64,000 nt of DNA from Ctena decussata (GCA_963989385.1 OZ022509.1:79754667-79818666), one strand, 5' to 3'. Shown: positions 23,256 to 35,409, counted from the first letter of the stretch. The notes: generated from the sequence alone by a model not told the origin. Translations and numbers: made by a program.

Positions 23256-25344
23256 GAAACTATGTTTAGATGGACTTGCAACTTGAGGTTTATAAAAAGA
23301 CTGACAGGACTAAAAATAACTTGACTTGTACCAGGAAAAAGCGATGGAAACCAATGGCGCTGCTGGTTTTCTTCATCGTTTCTGTTTACACTGGGCTCAG
23401 ACTTGAATGTGATACACTGATGAGTGTAACATGTAGGGTGAGCTTGCATCTTTGCACATGTTTGTGCTTATTTGAGTTACCTACCATTACTGGTGTGGAC
23501 CTCATTTCTGAGGTTGCTCGGAGCGTCTGTAGGGGACACAAAATTGAGCTCATGTCAAGGGTTTTCCCGTCAGTTTACTCTTGATTATGTAAACTGTGGT
23601 CGGATACTCCTCCCTGGTACTGATATGTGCGAACGTTTCTTGGGCCCCTTTGCCCATGTAGTTTATAATATCGCCAACTTTTGGCCAATGTTGGAGACTG
23701 GCGTCCATTTTTTTCTATGACATGGTAGCGCGTATTAGTTCAGTGGCCCGGCACAAGCATAACGAAAATTCTGTCATCGTGTTTCAACAGCGCGAGAAAA
23801 CCTTTGTTGAAACACGGCTTTTCGCCTGTTGATGCACGGCTATTAATACCTCCCGGCACTGCTTTTTATGAAATAACAACTATTCATGTACTTGTATTTA
23901 CAGTGAAAAATCCCTTAAGTTAAAACTGCCTTACTGCGTTTACATATAGAATAAGAGGCCAAAATGGGCATAATATTGCTCACTTGAGTATTTTGCAACT
24001 CCGTATCAACATTATTCTAATGGACAGACAATTGTATAAATTTGCAAATGGCAACACAGACTCCAGTTTTTTTTTTATTTGTTTTCATTGTCACGTTTTG
24101 CGATATTTAGTTATACTTGTTGGTCATTCTGGACGTTTTTTTATCTTTATGAAAGGATCACTTTAACATTTATTTCCTTAAATCTGTTCAGCGGTTTACA
24201 AGACAAGATTGCGTGTTATTTTCCTATTTTTGTCAATTTAAAGAAACTTTGTATGGCGACCATCTGATGCATAATTTGCTTTTTATAGTAAAGTGGACAT
24301 TTTGCATGGTTCTCAGTTTTGTATAATACTAACAAACATTATGCATCCACTATTGTGACACTTATTTAGTAAAATTCCCGTAAAACGGTCCGTGAAAATT
24401 TGTCAGTTTCATCTTTTTGTTCTTCTTAGTACCAGTAGATGCCTGCAACCTTGCAAAATGTCATTGCAAGAATATTTCGAACTAAAATAGGTCAAATTCC
24501 ATTCACAGGTTCTTCAGATTTCTGCATTTTCATGGTTTGCTATCTTAAGTAATGACAGAGATCTCTGATTGTTCAACAGTTGCAGACAAATGAAAGAAAC
24601 GAATACAAGAATAGCAAAATTTCTTTGAGCGATTTTGAGAACTAATTATTTTCATGATTTTATTTACCTTTTAAGTAAAAGCAGATGGAAGCCATCTTAA
24701 ATGGTCAGTTATTACATACATTCAGCACCTTTATAAAAAGGATCCCGCTAATACAAAAGACATTTTGCAGCAAATATTGGATGATGTATCCTGTCACGTG
24801 ATCTATGTGTCATTCCTTTTAGACAGGGGGTCGACACCCAAATTTCACACAAATCTGGTGTGGAAACAGATTGCTCTAAGATTACGAAATTTACACAGAA
24901 ACACTCCTCACGCTTCATTTACAGACTGCAAATTAGTTTTTTCACACTGTTTCATCAAAATAAAGAATGCAATCCATAACCGTCTAAATTTTTCGGTAAC
25001 TCGATGCACCTGTACGAATTTTGTTTTCTGGTTTTCTTCCCAAAATTACATTTGTGAAGAAGAAAAAAGAATTAGCATCAAAAACTTAAAAGTGCATAAA
25101 AACATAAGCTTACTAAAAGAATTTGAATAAATGTTTGTTCGAATTTACCACATTTTAGTCCTGAACCCCGTCTGAAACAAACTGAATGCAGATCACGTGA
25201 CTGGATATATCGTCCAAACGTTCATGAAAAATATCTTGACAGATATTTATCTAGCCAATACTTAGCGTTTCATATGGATACCCCATTTGTTGTAGATGCT
25301 ACAATTTTTCATACCTAAATATCCCTGCTTTTTGTGAATAAAAG
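23256..25344. other. Intron 1 sequence with hairpin and an imperfect inverted repeat
   Basis: A 12-base perfect stem 'cgtgtttcaaca'/'tgttgaaacacg' lies at about 23779-23819. About 24775 and 25215 carry mirrored 'tcacgtgatct.' regions that may be ends of a 440-base element; the 121-codon frame inside it (24765-25130) has no recognisable motif. Confidence 0.4.
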
Positions 25345-26155
25345 TGGTCAAAGTACCCTTATCATAAGTCTAAACTCGTAAGCTCTTTAACATTGACAAT
25401 TCCGGAATATATGGGATATACAGATATGGACCCCGAAATTGAGGTGTGATCAGGTGCTCGCGAGTAGTAAGCATCACCTGCCTATTTTAATGCACCCGCC
25501 ATATCTATGTATCAGTAGAAAAAGTCAGTGAAAAAGAAAGTTCGGTATTTGAAAGCTTAACTAAGCTTCGACTGAGGTCATGAAATCGGAAATTAGTTTA
25601 GAAACGGCCACATTGTAGGGATCAACGAGGTCATGGTGTCTCCCATAAAAAATTTTAACTGTCGACTCAAGCTTTACTTTCTCATAATTCTATGTTAACA
25701 GTTTACGGTTGAGTAGCCTCCCTCTTTCAACAAAGTCATGATATTTGAAACAGACTCTAGCATAGCGGACTAGCTGAGAAACGTATACAGGTGCCGAAGG
25801 GATATTACTGCTCAAAAATGGAAAGTTAGCTGAGAAAATCGAAGTTGTCCCTCTTGTCATAAAGCCTGGAAACAAGCTTTCCGTTGTAAATATAGAGATA
25901 ACGGTCTAAGTATGAGAGCAGATGAACTGGACTCCGTGGTGTCTTTAATTTGAACTTCACATGGATAGATGAGGTCAATAACTCTGAAATCTTTGGATTA
26001 TTCAGAGACAGAACATCATCTATGTACCTGTAGGTGAAGTTGAATTTCTGTGCAAGGTGTTTATTACCCTCTTTTAAGAGCCCTTGTATAAACTCCGCCT
26101 CATATCCATACCGAAACAAGTCAGCAAGTAAGGGGCACAGTTAGTGCCCATTGGA
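25345..26155 (-). pseudogene. Penelope-like reverse transcriptase fragment (PLE-C)
   Basis: On the minus strand one reads 'GYEAEFIQGLLKEGNKHLAQ', then 'FTYRYIDDVLSLNNPKIS' (the RT catalytic block), 'SYLDRYLYIYNGKL', 'DKRDNFDF', and in another frame 'FPFLSSNIPSAP' with 'YVSQLVRYARVCFKYHDFVE'. At least one frameshift separates them. The 3' part, down to 'ggggtccatatctg' and 'gggtactttgaccac', is the PLE-C tail also present at 42065-42480 and 53110-53640. The 5' end of the element is missing. Confidence 0.85.
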
Positions 26156-26187
26156 ATGTCAAATGTTAACAGAATAATATTTGAACT

Positions 26188-27915
26188 TTTTATACCCCGC
26201 CACACTTTAGTGGCGGGGTATTATGATATACATTTCGGTGTCTGTCCGTCCGTCCGTCCGTGCTCACCATTTCCGATCGATAACTTGAGTATTTATCGAC
26301 GGAATTTTTTCAAACTTGCATACATATTGTTATTGGCGATGAGTGGTATGAGATTGTTAATGGGCAAAATCCGTCTATTTTTAACAGAGTTACTGCCCTA
26401 GTTCATACTGGAAAAATGGTTTCTGGCCTGTTATTCCTTTACTGATTATTATATCTGAAAGAAACTTCATAGATAAGTTGAACGTCAAAGGTTACATATT
26501 TTGACCAAGGGCTATTACTCTGACTTTTCCAGTTTGCGAGTTATCCACCCTTGATAGGTCTGAAAAATGATTTTTAACCTGTAGTTCCTTTACTTTAAGG
26601 AATGTTTGAATGAACTTCTCAGATATGGTGAACATCAAAGGTTACATATTGTGACCGAGGGCCGTCACTCTGATCTTTCCAGTTCGCGAGTTATTTGCCC
26701 TTGATAGGTCTGAAAAATAGTTTTTGACCTGATATTTCTTTACTGTTCATGAAATAAAACCTCACAGATATGTTGAACATCAAAAGTTACAAATTGTGAC
26801 CAAGGGCCGTCACTCTGACTTTTGGGGTTATGAGTTATCCGCCCTTGATTGGTCTGAAAAAAAAGTTTCTGACCTGTAGTTCTTTTACTATAAGGAATAA
26901 ATTATTGAAACTTCACAGATATGTTGAACATCAAAAATAACATATTGTGACAAAGGGCTGGTCACTCTGACCTTTCCAGCTCGTGAGTTATCAGCCCTTG
27001 ATAGGTCTGGAAAAAAGTATTTGACTGGTAGTTCTTTTACTGTTTATGATATCTGAATGAAACTTCACAGTTATGTTGAACACCAAAGGTTACATATTGT
27101 GACTAAGGACCATCACTCTTACCTTTCCAGTTTGTGAGTTATCTGCCCTTGATTGGTCTGAAAAATGGTTTTCTGACCTGTAGTTCCTGTACTATATTGA
27201 ACGTTTAAATGAAACTTCACAGATATGTTGAACATCAAAAGGTTACATATTGTGACTAAGAACCCTCACTCTTACGTTTCCAGTTTGTGAGTTTTTTTTA
27301 CCGCTGATTGGTCTGAAAATGGTTTTCGACCTGTTGTTTCCTCACAATATGGAATACCTGAATGAAACTTCACAGATGTGTTATACACAAAAGGTAACAT
27401 ATTGTTACTAAGGACGATCACTCTTACTTTTCCAGTTCATTGGTTATTTGCCCTTGATGGATCTGAAAAATAGTTTATGACATGTTGTTCCTTTTCTGTT
27501 TAGAAAATCTAAATGATATTTCACAGGTATTTTTAACATCAAAGCCTACATATTGTGAATAAGGATGGTAACTCTACCTTTGTAATTTACCTTTGATAGT
27601 TCCTCTACTATATGGAATATCTGAATGAAACTTCACAGGTATGTTTAACACTATAGAATAAGAAACAGAGTTTCTCAGCTCAAAGAAATGCTTTACTGCC
27701 TGATCTAAATCTACACTGGTCTGAATGCCTCACATTGTCAAAAATCTCATAAGACTGCTATGTATGAGTGGTTTATATTAATATCAATTTGCAGTAAGGA
27801 CATCATATCTCTGTCTATCCCAGTTCTGTGGCTATTTAGCTATTATATATCTCAAAAAATAAGTTACGATGTCCAGCGGTGGCGGAGTATCATGCAGTGC
27901 CTGCGGTGCTTTCAT
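26188..27915 (+). mobile_element. Hairpin-ended element with 152-bp monomer array
   Basis: Opens with a hairpin 'taccccgccac..gtggcggggta' and a 'gtccgtccgtccgt' run. Then come about nine degenerate monomers keyed on 'cttcacagatatgttgaac' (26479, 26629, 26773, 26924, 27076, 27228, 27380, 27532, 27644; mostly 150-152 apart). At the right, 'gtggcggagta' (about 27880) mirrors the opening and is followed by a small stem 'gcag-tgc-ctgc'. This layout fits a non-autonomous Helentron-like element (HINE) of the bivalve 'pearl' kind. No protein is encoded. Confidence 0.8.
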
Positions 27916-28319
27916 TTGTGATTGGTGTTGTATTGCTTTGACTCTTAATTGATTTCGGTGAATAGAGATACCTACACGTCAGAGAATAATATCCGAACGC
28001 ACGTTGTCGTGCGAAAGCAATTATCAGCCATAAACTTTATTTTTTTCTTCTTTTTTGTAGATATTTTATTCATTAATGAAAGGTTGATCTGTAAAAGTAA
28101 ATAATCAAAGTCGCTCTGATAGTGTTGGTCCGAAAACTGTACAGACAGATTTTCTTGTTCAAATTTGTAAACATTCTATATAGTTTAATATTTGCTTTCA
28201 TATTCTCAAAACCTAGATCTAGCCAAAACATAACCTTTTTACGCCTTACGGCATGCAATATATCAATAGCAGACATAACAACAAACAACACATAAAACAA
28301 TCATTCGAAACCAAAACAG
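27916..28319. other. Intron 1 sequence, nothing recognised
   Basis: AT-rich. The minus-strand frame 28073-28300 has no family signature. Confidence 0.4.
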
Positions 28320-28390
28320 AAGTACCGCCTTGGGACGGTCAGTAAAGAATTTGCTGTGGGGCTTAACCGGTTTGCTTTCGCGACCAACCC
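28320..28390 (-). mobile_element. PLE 3' tail fragment
   Basis: 'taccgccttgggacggtcag' followed by 'gcttaaccggttt' is the 'ccaaggcggta' module in minus orientation. Confidence 0.65.
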
Positions 28391-28789
28391 TAAATTTTAA
28401 TCAAAATCCATTTACAGGTACTTGAGATTTTCTCAATTTCGTGGTTTGCTTTTTTAAGTAACTTTGGCCATTTGAGATGATCCAGTTCTGTGTAAGTCTT
28501 TAAGAACGAAATATTAGGATCATTATGACAAAACATCCATTTAGCGTTTTTTGAGATACTGTCGTGTGTATGTGTATTTTTGAACGGTAGCCGCTTATAG
28601 TCAAATTGCAAAAGCTTAATGCAAGGATCATTATGAAACAAAAGTGGCCCAATTCCATTCAAGGGTTCCTAATATATTATCATTTTCTATTTTTGATCAT
28701 TAAGTAACGGTCACTGGTGGCCATCTTGAATGATATACGCATTTATTTGAATGAACCCCATTCAAGGTTTCATTCTGACCAAATTTGAC
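28391..28789. repeat. Diverged dispersed repeat
   Basis: 'aattccattcaagggttc', 'tggtttgcttttttaagtaa' and similar phrases repeat within the stretch and resemble 24490-24560. No gene. Confidence 0.4.
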
Positions 28790-29045
28790 CAAATGAAATG
28801 AGGAAAATTCTCAGGAACTGACCCAATTCAATCCTAGATCCCATCCAGGTCACCCTGCGAGAAAGAGACAACACATAAGTAGTCACCACTAAAGCCAACA
28901 TAAGCGGCAGCCACATGTATGTTGTCAACGGGCTAGCCTGAACATCACAAAGAATATATAAGCAACAGGCATAGCAACTAACAACACACCAAATAACCAA
29001 GAAAAGTTTAAGGCTAGCCTGAATTAAACAAACCATATATCAAAA
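28790..29045 (-). mobile_element. PLE-D 3' tail
   Basis: Shares 'ctcaggaactgaccc', 'acaacacataagtagtcacc' and 'gggctagcct' with 51740-52075. The order of modules on the minus strand parallels PLE-A and PLE-B tails. Confidence 0.7.
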
Positions 29046-29060
29046 CAACAAGAAACATAT

Positions 29061-29852
29061 GGCATGTCAAACGTTGCATTATTCGATATTTTTATATTTG
29101 TATTTGATTTGCTTTCATTTGTATTCAATCCCTGTTCATTTCTGTTGTATATTTTTTGTTTCAATTCTATAATCGATCATTTGTATTGAATATCTGTTCA
29201 TTTCTATTGTATAAGTTTTGTTTATGTTCTATATTCTATTATTTCTATTTAATAATGCATGGTTTGTATGCTAGATTTTTTCATTACTATTCATTGACTT
29301 TCGTTTATATTGTACATGTTTTCATTTTTATTCTAAATTACTATATTTGTATTGAATAATTGTGATTTGCATTTAATATTTTCATATTTGTATTTAACTT
29401 TTGTTCATTTCTATCCAATATGATTTCATTTCTATTGTATATTCCTTCATTTGTATCCTATATTTCAATATTTGCATTCTATACTTAGTGATTTATATTT
29501 GATGTGATCGTATTTGCTTTCCATCTTATTGATTTTTATTCTAAATTTGTTTTATTTCTATTACATATTTTTAATTTCTTTTCTATATTTCTAGATTTGT
29601 ATTTGATAACAATTGTTTCTATTTGAGGTTTTCCATTTATATTTGAAACTTGCTTTATTTATATTCTTAACTCGATGATTTCTATTGTATATATTGTCGC
29701 ATTTACATTCATTGAGACGCCTATTTATATTCGAGAAAAATCTTGCATTTGTATTGTTTAATTTGTTTATTTACTTTGTTACGTGGCATTTCATTGGCTA
29801 AGAAAAATCGGGATTTCATTGGCTGAGAAAAATTGGGTATGTCTAGTTACCG
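29061..29852. repeat. Left arm of a 0.8-kb inverted repeat
   Basis: Reads from 'ggcatgtcaaacgttgc' to 'gggtatgtctagttacc' and matches the reverse complement of 34070-34882 along its whole length. The arm is T-rich and built from degenerate 'catttctattgtata' units. The inner end has two 'tttcattggct.agaaaaat' repeats. Confidence 0.85.
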
Positions 29853-29867
29853 GGAACGGGTATGAAA

Positions 29868-30680
29868 GTAAAAAGTATGCAAAGACCAGGAACTGAAACA
29901 ATCAAAATCCAAATCCAGCCCTCAAACCATAGTTGGAAACAACTAAGATTACAAATAATCAAGATACAGAGAACATATGGCCAACCGAGTGAGCAGCTTG
30001 TTCCCAAAAGGTGGCCACTCAGCAACCCAAACCGAACCAAAAATAATAATAACATACATAAGGTAAAACATCACAGAAACTCTGACACCAAAAACAGGCA
30101 ACAAAGAACCACAACAGAACTACCGCCTTGGAACGGTCAGTAATGAATTACTGGGGGGGCTTAAATCGATTTTACAGGCCCAACCTCACCCTCAGTTTCT
30201 GAAGTGGTACAAAACATTTAGTTGGTAGTTCGGTTCGCATGATATCCCTCTAACTCGTCAGTGAATCATCACGGTAAACACATAAATCAAATTTCAACAC
30301 CATGAAGAAGCAAAGACGAGGACTCAACAGATACAACGGGCCGTCTGACAGGTGGAGATCCCTGTCCTGCCAAACAACCCCACTGGAAATCCGAAGCAAA
30401 AGAAGGTCACCAGTTGAGCCCCGGTGGACCAAGCAACAGACAAAAAGGCTCCGGTCCCAACCAACTAAAATATATAGCTTTAGGTCGGGGCCATCATAGA
30501 GTCTGACGACCGATCCCCCGGTGTGCAATTAAAGAGTGCAGCAAAGCTATCAACCGTGATTGGGTTAATCACTAAGCATGCAGACTGTCGCATAACAATT
30601 AAATTATAGCCAATACGTTTGTGACGTATTATTATATTTCGGAATTGATCAGAAAAATCAGTCCTACCCTTAATCTTTTT
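29868..30680 (-). mobile_element. PLE-B 3' end with C-terminal coding remnant
   Basis: On the minus strand it enters with the conserved reverse-transcriptase C-terminus ('MRQSACLVINPITVDSFAAL', about 30600-30540), then a non-coding tail to 'gcatactttttactttc'. The 92-codon minus frame at 30250-30528 lies in this tail and is not a separate gene. Nearly identical to 33236-33930. Confidence 0.85.
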
Positions 30681-31329
30681 GAATTTGTATACTTATCCAC
30701 CATCCGCACCCGCACCCGTGTTCAAAACCCACAACCGGAAATTTAGTGGCGACATTTGAGATATACGCAAACGTGTTATTCTAGATTTTTCTGGTTATAG
30801 ATATTGGGAATATTGGGAATTATAATTATGAACTATTTCTGGTACAAAAGTCTTTTCAAACAAATTTAGTTTTAAGACAAAAAAGCGAATTGTTGCAATT
30901 TCGGGGGTATGAAACCCACCACTCGCCATCGTGAAATTTTTATCTGTTATTTCCATTTATAGCTTTATTAAATGAGATAAGTTTCCTTGAATGTTACTAT
31001 TTCTACTTTATTATCAAAACCTCGCCAATTTTATTTGACGATAATAGGAAATTTATAATATTTTATGAAATAAACTTTTTTTTTGTGGAAATAATTGATG
31101 TTCTTAAAATAGATATAAATTGCGGCATTTAGCTACACCAAGAAAGCGAAACGTACTGAAATAAAGGGGACATGCAGTAATTGCTGAGGGAGTCATAGGG
31201 TTTATGGTGGCGAAACCTTGACACCTGTTATTCATTAAGGATATCTTATTGACTAGTGTTTACATACTTGTTTGAACAATACTTAAAAAACTTTCATGAA
31301 AACAAGTAACTTTATGCAAGGGCAGCATG
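30681..31329. other. Sequence between repeats, nothing recognised
   Basis: AT-rich, no family match by eye. Confidence 0.4.
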
Positions 31330-31476
31330 AAAAGAAACTCTAGCGTCTCACTGTCCCTCTGACTGTCTGTCTGTGTCAGTCTGTCTGTCTGTGTCAGTCT
31401 CTCTATATCTGTCTGTTTGTCCCTTTCTGTCTGTGTGCCTCACTCTGTCTCTGTCTCTCTTTCTCTCAGACATTTA

Positions 31477-31528
<52 letters not shown>

Positions 31529-31590
31529 GTGTGTGTGTTGTGTTGGATCGTGGTCAGCATATGAGAGAAGCTGATTACTTTAGGTCTACT
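31330..31590 (+). repeat. Left arm of an inverted repeat with CTGT and (GT)n tracts
   Basis: From 'aaactctagcgtctcactgt' through CTGT/TCTC runs, 'ctcagacattta', a (GT)n microsatellite (about 31479-31538) and 'atcgtggtcagcatatgaga'. It matches the reverse complement of 31835-32095 outside the microsatellites as well as inside. Confidence 0.75.
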
Positions 31591-31834
31591 GATTTACTTA
31601 ATTTCCAAGATCTAATGTTTCAAAAATGTTTATCTGATAGTGTGTCTGACTGCGAGGTACACAACATATATTATGGTTGTGGGCTTTTGGAGAGCTCCAA
31701 GCTTAGGAAGCCGTGAAAGAAAACAAAGAACAAGAAGAGATCCTAAGGAGATGGTGTCCTTTAGTGGCAACTCAGAAGCACAGTGAATATGAAATTACTG
31801 AACGCTGACATATAAGTAGACGGCCAGCAAAACG

Positions 31835-31920
31835 TTCAGTTCTCTCTTCTCTCATAAGGTGATCACGATTCAAGACAGCACTCACACACACTAACATACA
31901 CATACACAAACTCTAAATGT

Positions 31921-31958
<38 letters not shown>

Positions 31959-32095
31959 AAGAGACAGAAAGACACACTCACAGACAGACTGACACAGAGA
32001 GAGAAAGAAAGAGACAGAAAGACACACTCACAGACAGACTGACACAGGCAGACAGTCAGAGAGACGCTGAGATGCCAGAGTTTTGTACCATGGTG
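31835..32095 (-). repeat. Right arm of the same inverted repeat, with (GA)n
   Basis: Reads 'tctcataaggtgatcacgat', 'taaatgtctgaga', a GA run (about 31921-31953), two copies of 'agacacactcacagacagac', then 'gagacgctgagatgcc'. Its order is the reverse of 31330-31590. Confidence 0.75.
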
Positions 32096-32349
32096 ACAGT
32101 GATGAAGGGACAACTTGATATTTTGATTATTCTGAAATGCGAATTGCACCCTTTTATTGAGAATGCGTGTGAAGGTCAAAACGGACCACGTTCAGACCTT
32201 CCGTTAACCTTGAGAAAGCATGCTTTATTTTAGATACTTGCGACAACCAAACTGGAACGTAAGAGAGGCTTTCTGAGCAACAAGGCGACTGTAAAAGCCA
32301 TTACTTGAACTGAAATCCTGTGCTGTTTGGGATATTACAATTAGAATCT
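32096..32349. other. Sequence between repeats, nothing recognised
   Basis: No coding or repeat assignment. Confidence 0.35.
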
Positions 32350-33095
32350 AAAAAAGTTCCTTCAAGAGCAGAGAATACATACAGAAGTAGGAACATGGGC
32401 CAGACTACGTAGTTTCGGCTAATAAAAGTAAAAAGTATTCAAAGACCAGGAACTGAAACAATCAAAATCCAAATCCAGCCCTCAAACCATAGTTGGAAAG
32501 AACTAAGATTACAAATAATCAAAATACAGAGAACATATGGCCAACCGAGTGAGCAGCTTGTTCCCAAAAGGTGGCCACTCAGCAACCCAAACCGAACCAA
32601 AAATAGTAAGAACATACATAAGGTAAAACATCACAGAAACTCTGACACCAAAAACAGGCAACAGAGAACCACAACAGAACTACCGCCTTGGAACGGTCAG
32701 TATTGAATTACTGGGGGCTTAAATCGATTTTAAAGGCCCAACCTCACCCTCAGTATCTGAAGTGGTACAAAACATTTAGTTGGTTGTTCGGTTCGCATGA
32801 TAACCCTCTAACTCGTCAGTGAATCATCCCCTGTCAGTGACCCTGACAGTATCTGGTGACGAAACCAGAAAAAAACATACTGTCATTTCTTAATTTTAAT
32901 TGGGCAGTCGATTCAAAGACTGATTAATTCCAAAAGGATCCAAATAGTATAAAAGACGATGATCTAGAATAATAGTCTAAATCGATCTCAAATTTTAGAT
33001 TTCTCAGAATCTATCCCCTGATCTCAAAGGATGTAAATATCATATAATCTGCACTATGGATGATGTACGGGGAGACTTTTTACGGCCACCACAGT
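32350..33095 (+). repeat. PLE 5'-side repeat, split by a later insertion
   Basis: 32350-32423 ('ttccttcaagagcagagaat' to 'gtagtttcggct') and 32836-33095 ('cagtgaccctgacagtatct' to 'gggagactttttacgg') are adjacent in the uninterrupted relatives at 46550-46640 and 50610-50945. The 410 bases between are a minus-strand PLE-B tail. Confidence 0.7.
32424..32835 (-). mobile_element. PLE-B 3' tail inserted in an older repeat
   Basis: Matches the last 410 bases of 33236-33930 with a few more differences, for example 'agtattcaaagacc' for 'agtatgcaaagacc'. Confidence 0.85.
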
Positions 33096-33235
33096 TTGAT
33101 TACAGGCAAGGTAATTGTTCAGCTACCAGCTGTCTTCATTATAAGATAGTGTTTGACCAGTTTTTCTGCGATTCTTTTACAACTGGTTTGCAACATTGAG
33201 CAGCTCTATACAAGGCAACAGGTGCAGTCCTAATA
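33096..33235. other. Spacer between PLE copies
   Basis: Nothing recognised. Confidence 0.35.
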
Positions 33236-33930
33236 AAAGTAAAAAGTATGCAAAGACCAGGAACTGAAACAATCAAAATCCAAATCCAGCCCTCAAACCA
33301 TAGTTGGAAACAACTAAGATTACAAATAATCAAGATACAGAGAACATATGGCCAACCGAGTGAGCAGCTTGTTCCCAAAAGGTGGCCACTCAGCAACCCA
33401 AACCGAACCAAAAATAATAATAACATACATAAGGTAAAACATCACAGAAACTCTGACACCAAAAACAGGCAACAAAGAACCACAACAGAACTACCGCCTT
33501 GGAACGGTCAGTAATGAATTACTGGGGGGCTTAAATCGATTTTACAGGCCCAACCTCACCCTCAGTTTCTGAAGTGGTACAAAACATTTAGTTGGTAGTT
33601 CGGTTCGCATGATAACCCTCTAACTCGTCAATGAATCATCACGGTAAACACATAAATCAAATTTCAACACCATGAAGAAGCAAAGACGAGGACTCAACAG
33701 ATACAACGGGCCGTCTGACAGGTGGAGATCCCTGTCCTGCCAAACGACCCCACTGGAAATCCGAAGCAAAAGAAGGTCACCAGTTGAGCCCCGGTGGACC
33801 AAGCAACAGACAAAAAGGCTCCGGTCCCAACCAACTAAAATATATAGCTTTAGGTCGGGGCCATCATAGAGTCTGACGACCGATCCCCCGGTGTGCAATT
33901 AAAGAGTGCAGCAAAGTTATCAACCGTGAA
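33236..33930 (-). mobile_element. PLE-B 3' end, near-identical to 29868-30540
   Basis: By eye only about five differences from the 29868 copy over roughly 690 bases, for example 'gataaccc' versus 'gatatccc' and 'caaacgacc' versus 'caaacaacc'. It is truncated at 33930, before the reverse-transcriptase C-terminus. The frames on both strands here repeat those at 29862-30528 and are not genes. Confidence 0.88.
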
Positions 33931-34069
33931 TGATAATGAATGGCAGCACAGAAATCTCTGGGTGTCACGTGTACAGTCTTATCTTTTTTATTATTTATTT
34001 ATTTATTATTACTCTAGCCGTCTGGTATGTCGGTGGTAAGCCAATAATGGCCGGACTGATATTGGTTCA

Positions 34070-34882
34070 GGTAACTAGACATACCCATTTTTCTCAGCCA
34101 ATGAAATCCCATTTTTTCTTAGCCAATCAAATGCCACGTATCAAAGTAAAAAAACAAATAATACAATACAAATGCAATAGTTCTTATTTGATATAAATAG
34201 GCATTTCAATGAATATTAACGCAACAATATATACAATAGAAATAAACGAGTTAAGAATATAGATGAAGCAATTTACAAATATAAACGGAAAATCTCAAAT
34301 AGAAATAATAGTTATTAAGTAGAAATCTAGAAATATAGAATAGCAATTAAAAATATGTAATAGAAATGAAACAATTTAGAATAGAAATAAAATAAGATTG
34401 AAAGCAAATGCGAGCATATCAAATATAAATCACTAAGTACAGAATGTAGATTTCGAAATATAGGATACAAATGAAAAATATACAATAGAAATGAAGTAAT
34501 ATAGGATAGAAATGAGCACAAGTTTAGTACAAATATGAAAATATTAAATGCAAATCACAATTATACAATACCAAAAAGTGATTTAGAATATAAATGAAAA
34601 AAATATAGAATATAAATGAATGTCAGCGAATAGTAATGGAGCAATCTAGCATACAAACCATTAATTATTAAATAGAATAATAGAATATAGAATATAAAAC
34701 AAAACTTATACAATAGAAATGAACAGATATTGAATACAAATGATCGATTATAGAATTGAAACAAAATATCTACAATAGAAATGAACAGAGACTGAATACA
34801 ACTATGAAAATATACAGTACAAATGAAAGATAATCAAATACAAATATAAAAATATCGAATAATGCAACGTTTGACATGCCAT
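34070..34882. repeat. Right arm of the 0.8-kb inverted repeat
   Basis: Runs from 'gtaactagacatacccattt' to 'caacgtttgacatgcc', the mirror image of 29061-29852. Both arms keep the same internal order, so this is true homology and not just shared AT-richness. Confidence 0.85.
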
Positions 34883-35039
34883 ACTAACAACGCATGAAAC
34901 AACTTAGAAAAAACAAGTGTTTTCTTTAAAAGTAAACACCAATAAAAACACAAAAATAATAATAAAAAATGACAGGGTTTTCCCTGAAAACGTATTTTAC
35001 TTTTGCAACGACTCATATTAGTGGAGCGGCTTAGCGTGA

Positions 35040-35175
35040 AAATTTAAGGAAATACTTCACTTGATGATACAAGCATGAACTTTTCACTAAATGTTCCTTA
35101 CATGGCCCAGATTAAAATATGATCGAGGGCCACTTAAAAATCATCCATTTTCAAGATGGCCGCCAAGTTTCAAAA
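35040..35175. repeat. Dispersed repeat, inverted partner at 39965-40125
   Basis: 'atacttcacttgatgataca', 'gatcgagggccactt' and 'atcttgaaa'-type sequence ('tttcaagatggccgcc') are mirrored at 39965-40125. Confidence 0.65.
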
Positions 35176-35409
35176 TGCTATCGTTTTGAATTTGTAAAAT
35201 GCTTATATTCCGCAGGCATATGTAGTGCCCGTGGGCATGTGTGCTATTCTTTAGCAATAAATACATGAAAAAAACTTCATCAATTGAGTGTTCACAATGG
35301 AAAAGCTCATGTTTGTCAATTTTTCTAACTACTCTTTGGCCATAAGTATCGATAATATACGTTACCTATGTGTATTTAATTTAAAATCATATAATTTCAA
35401 GGTACACTA

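Noticed and set aside
24765..25130. Open frame of 121 codons on the plus strand
   Set aside because: No recognisable family, composition like the surroundings, and possibly within a small inverted-repeat element.
26400..27690. CRISPR-like or regular array
   Set aside because: The periodicity of ~152 bases comes from whole diverged monomers without short identical repeats and unique spacers, inside a eukaryotic mobile element.
30250..30528. Minus-strand frame of 92 codons, repeated exactly at 33620-33898
   Set aside because: The repetition reflects two copies of a PLE-B tail downstream of the reverse-transcriptase end, not a conserved gene.
31417..31716. Frame rich in C and V repeats (cysteine-valine run)
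   Set aside because: It is the translation of a (GT)n microsatellite.
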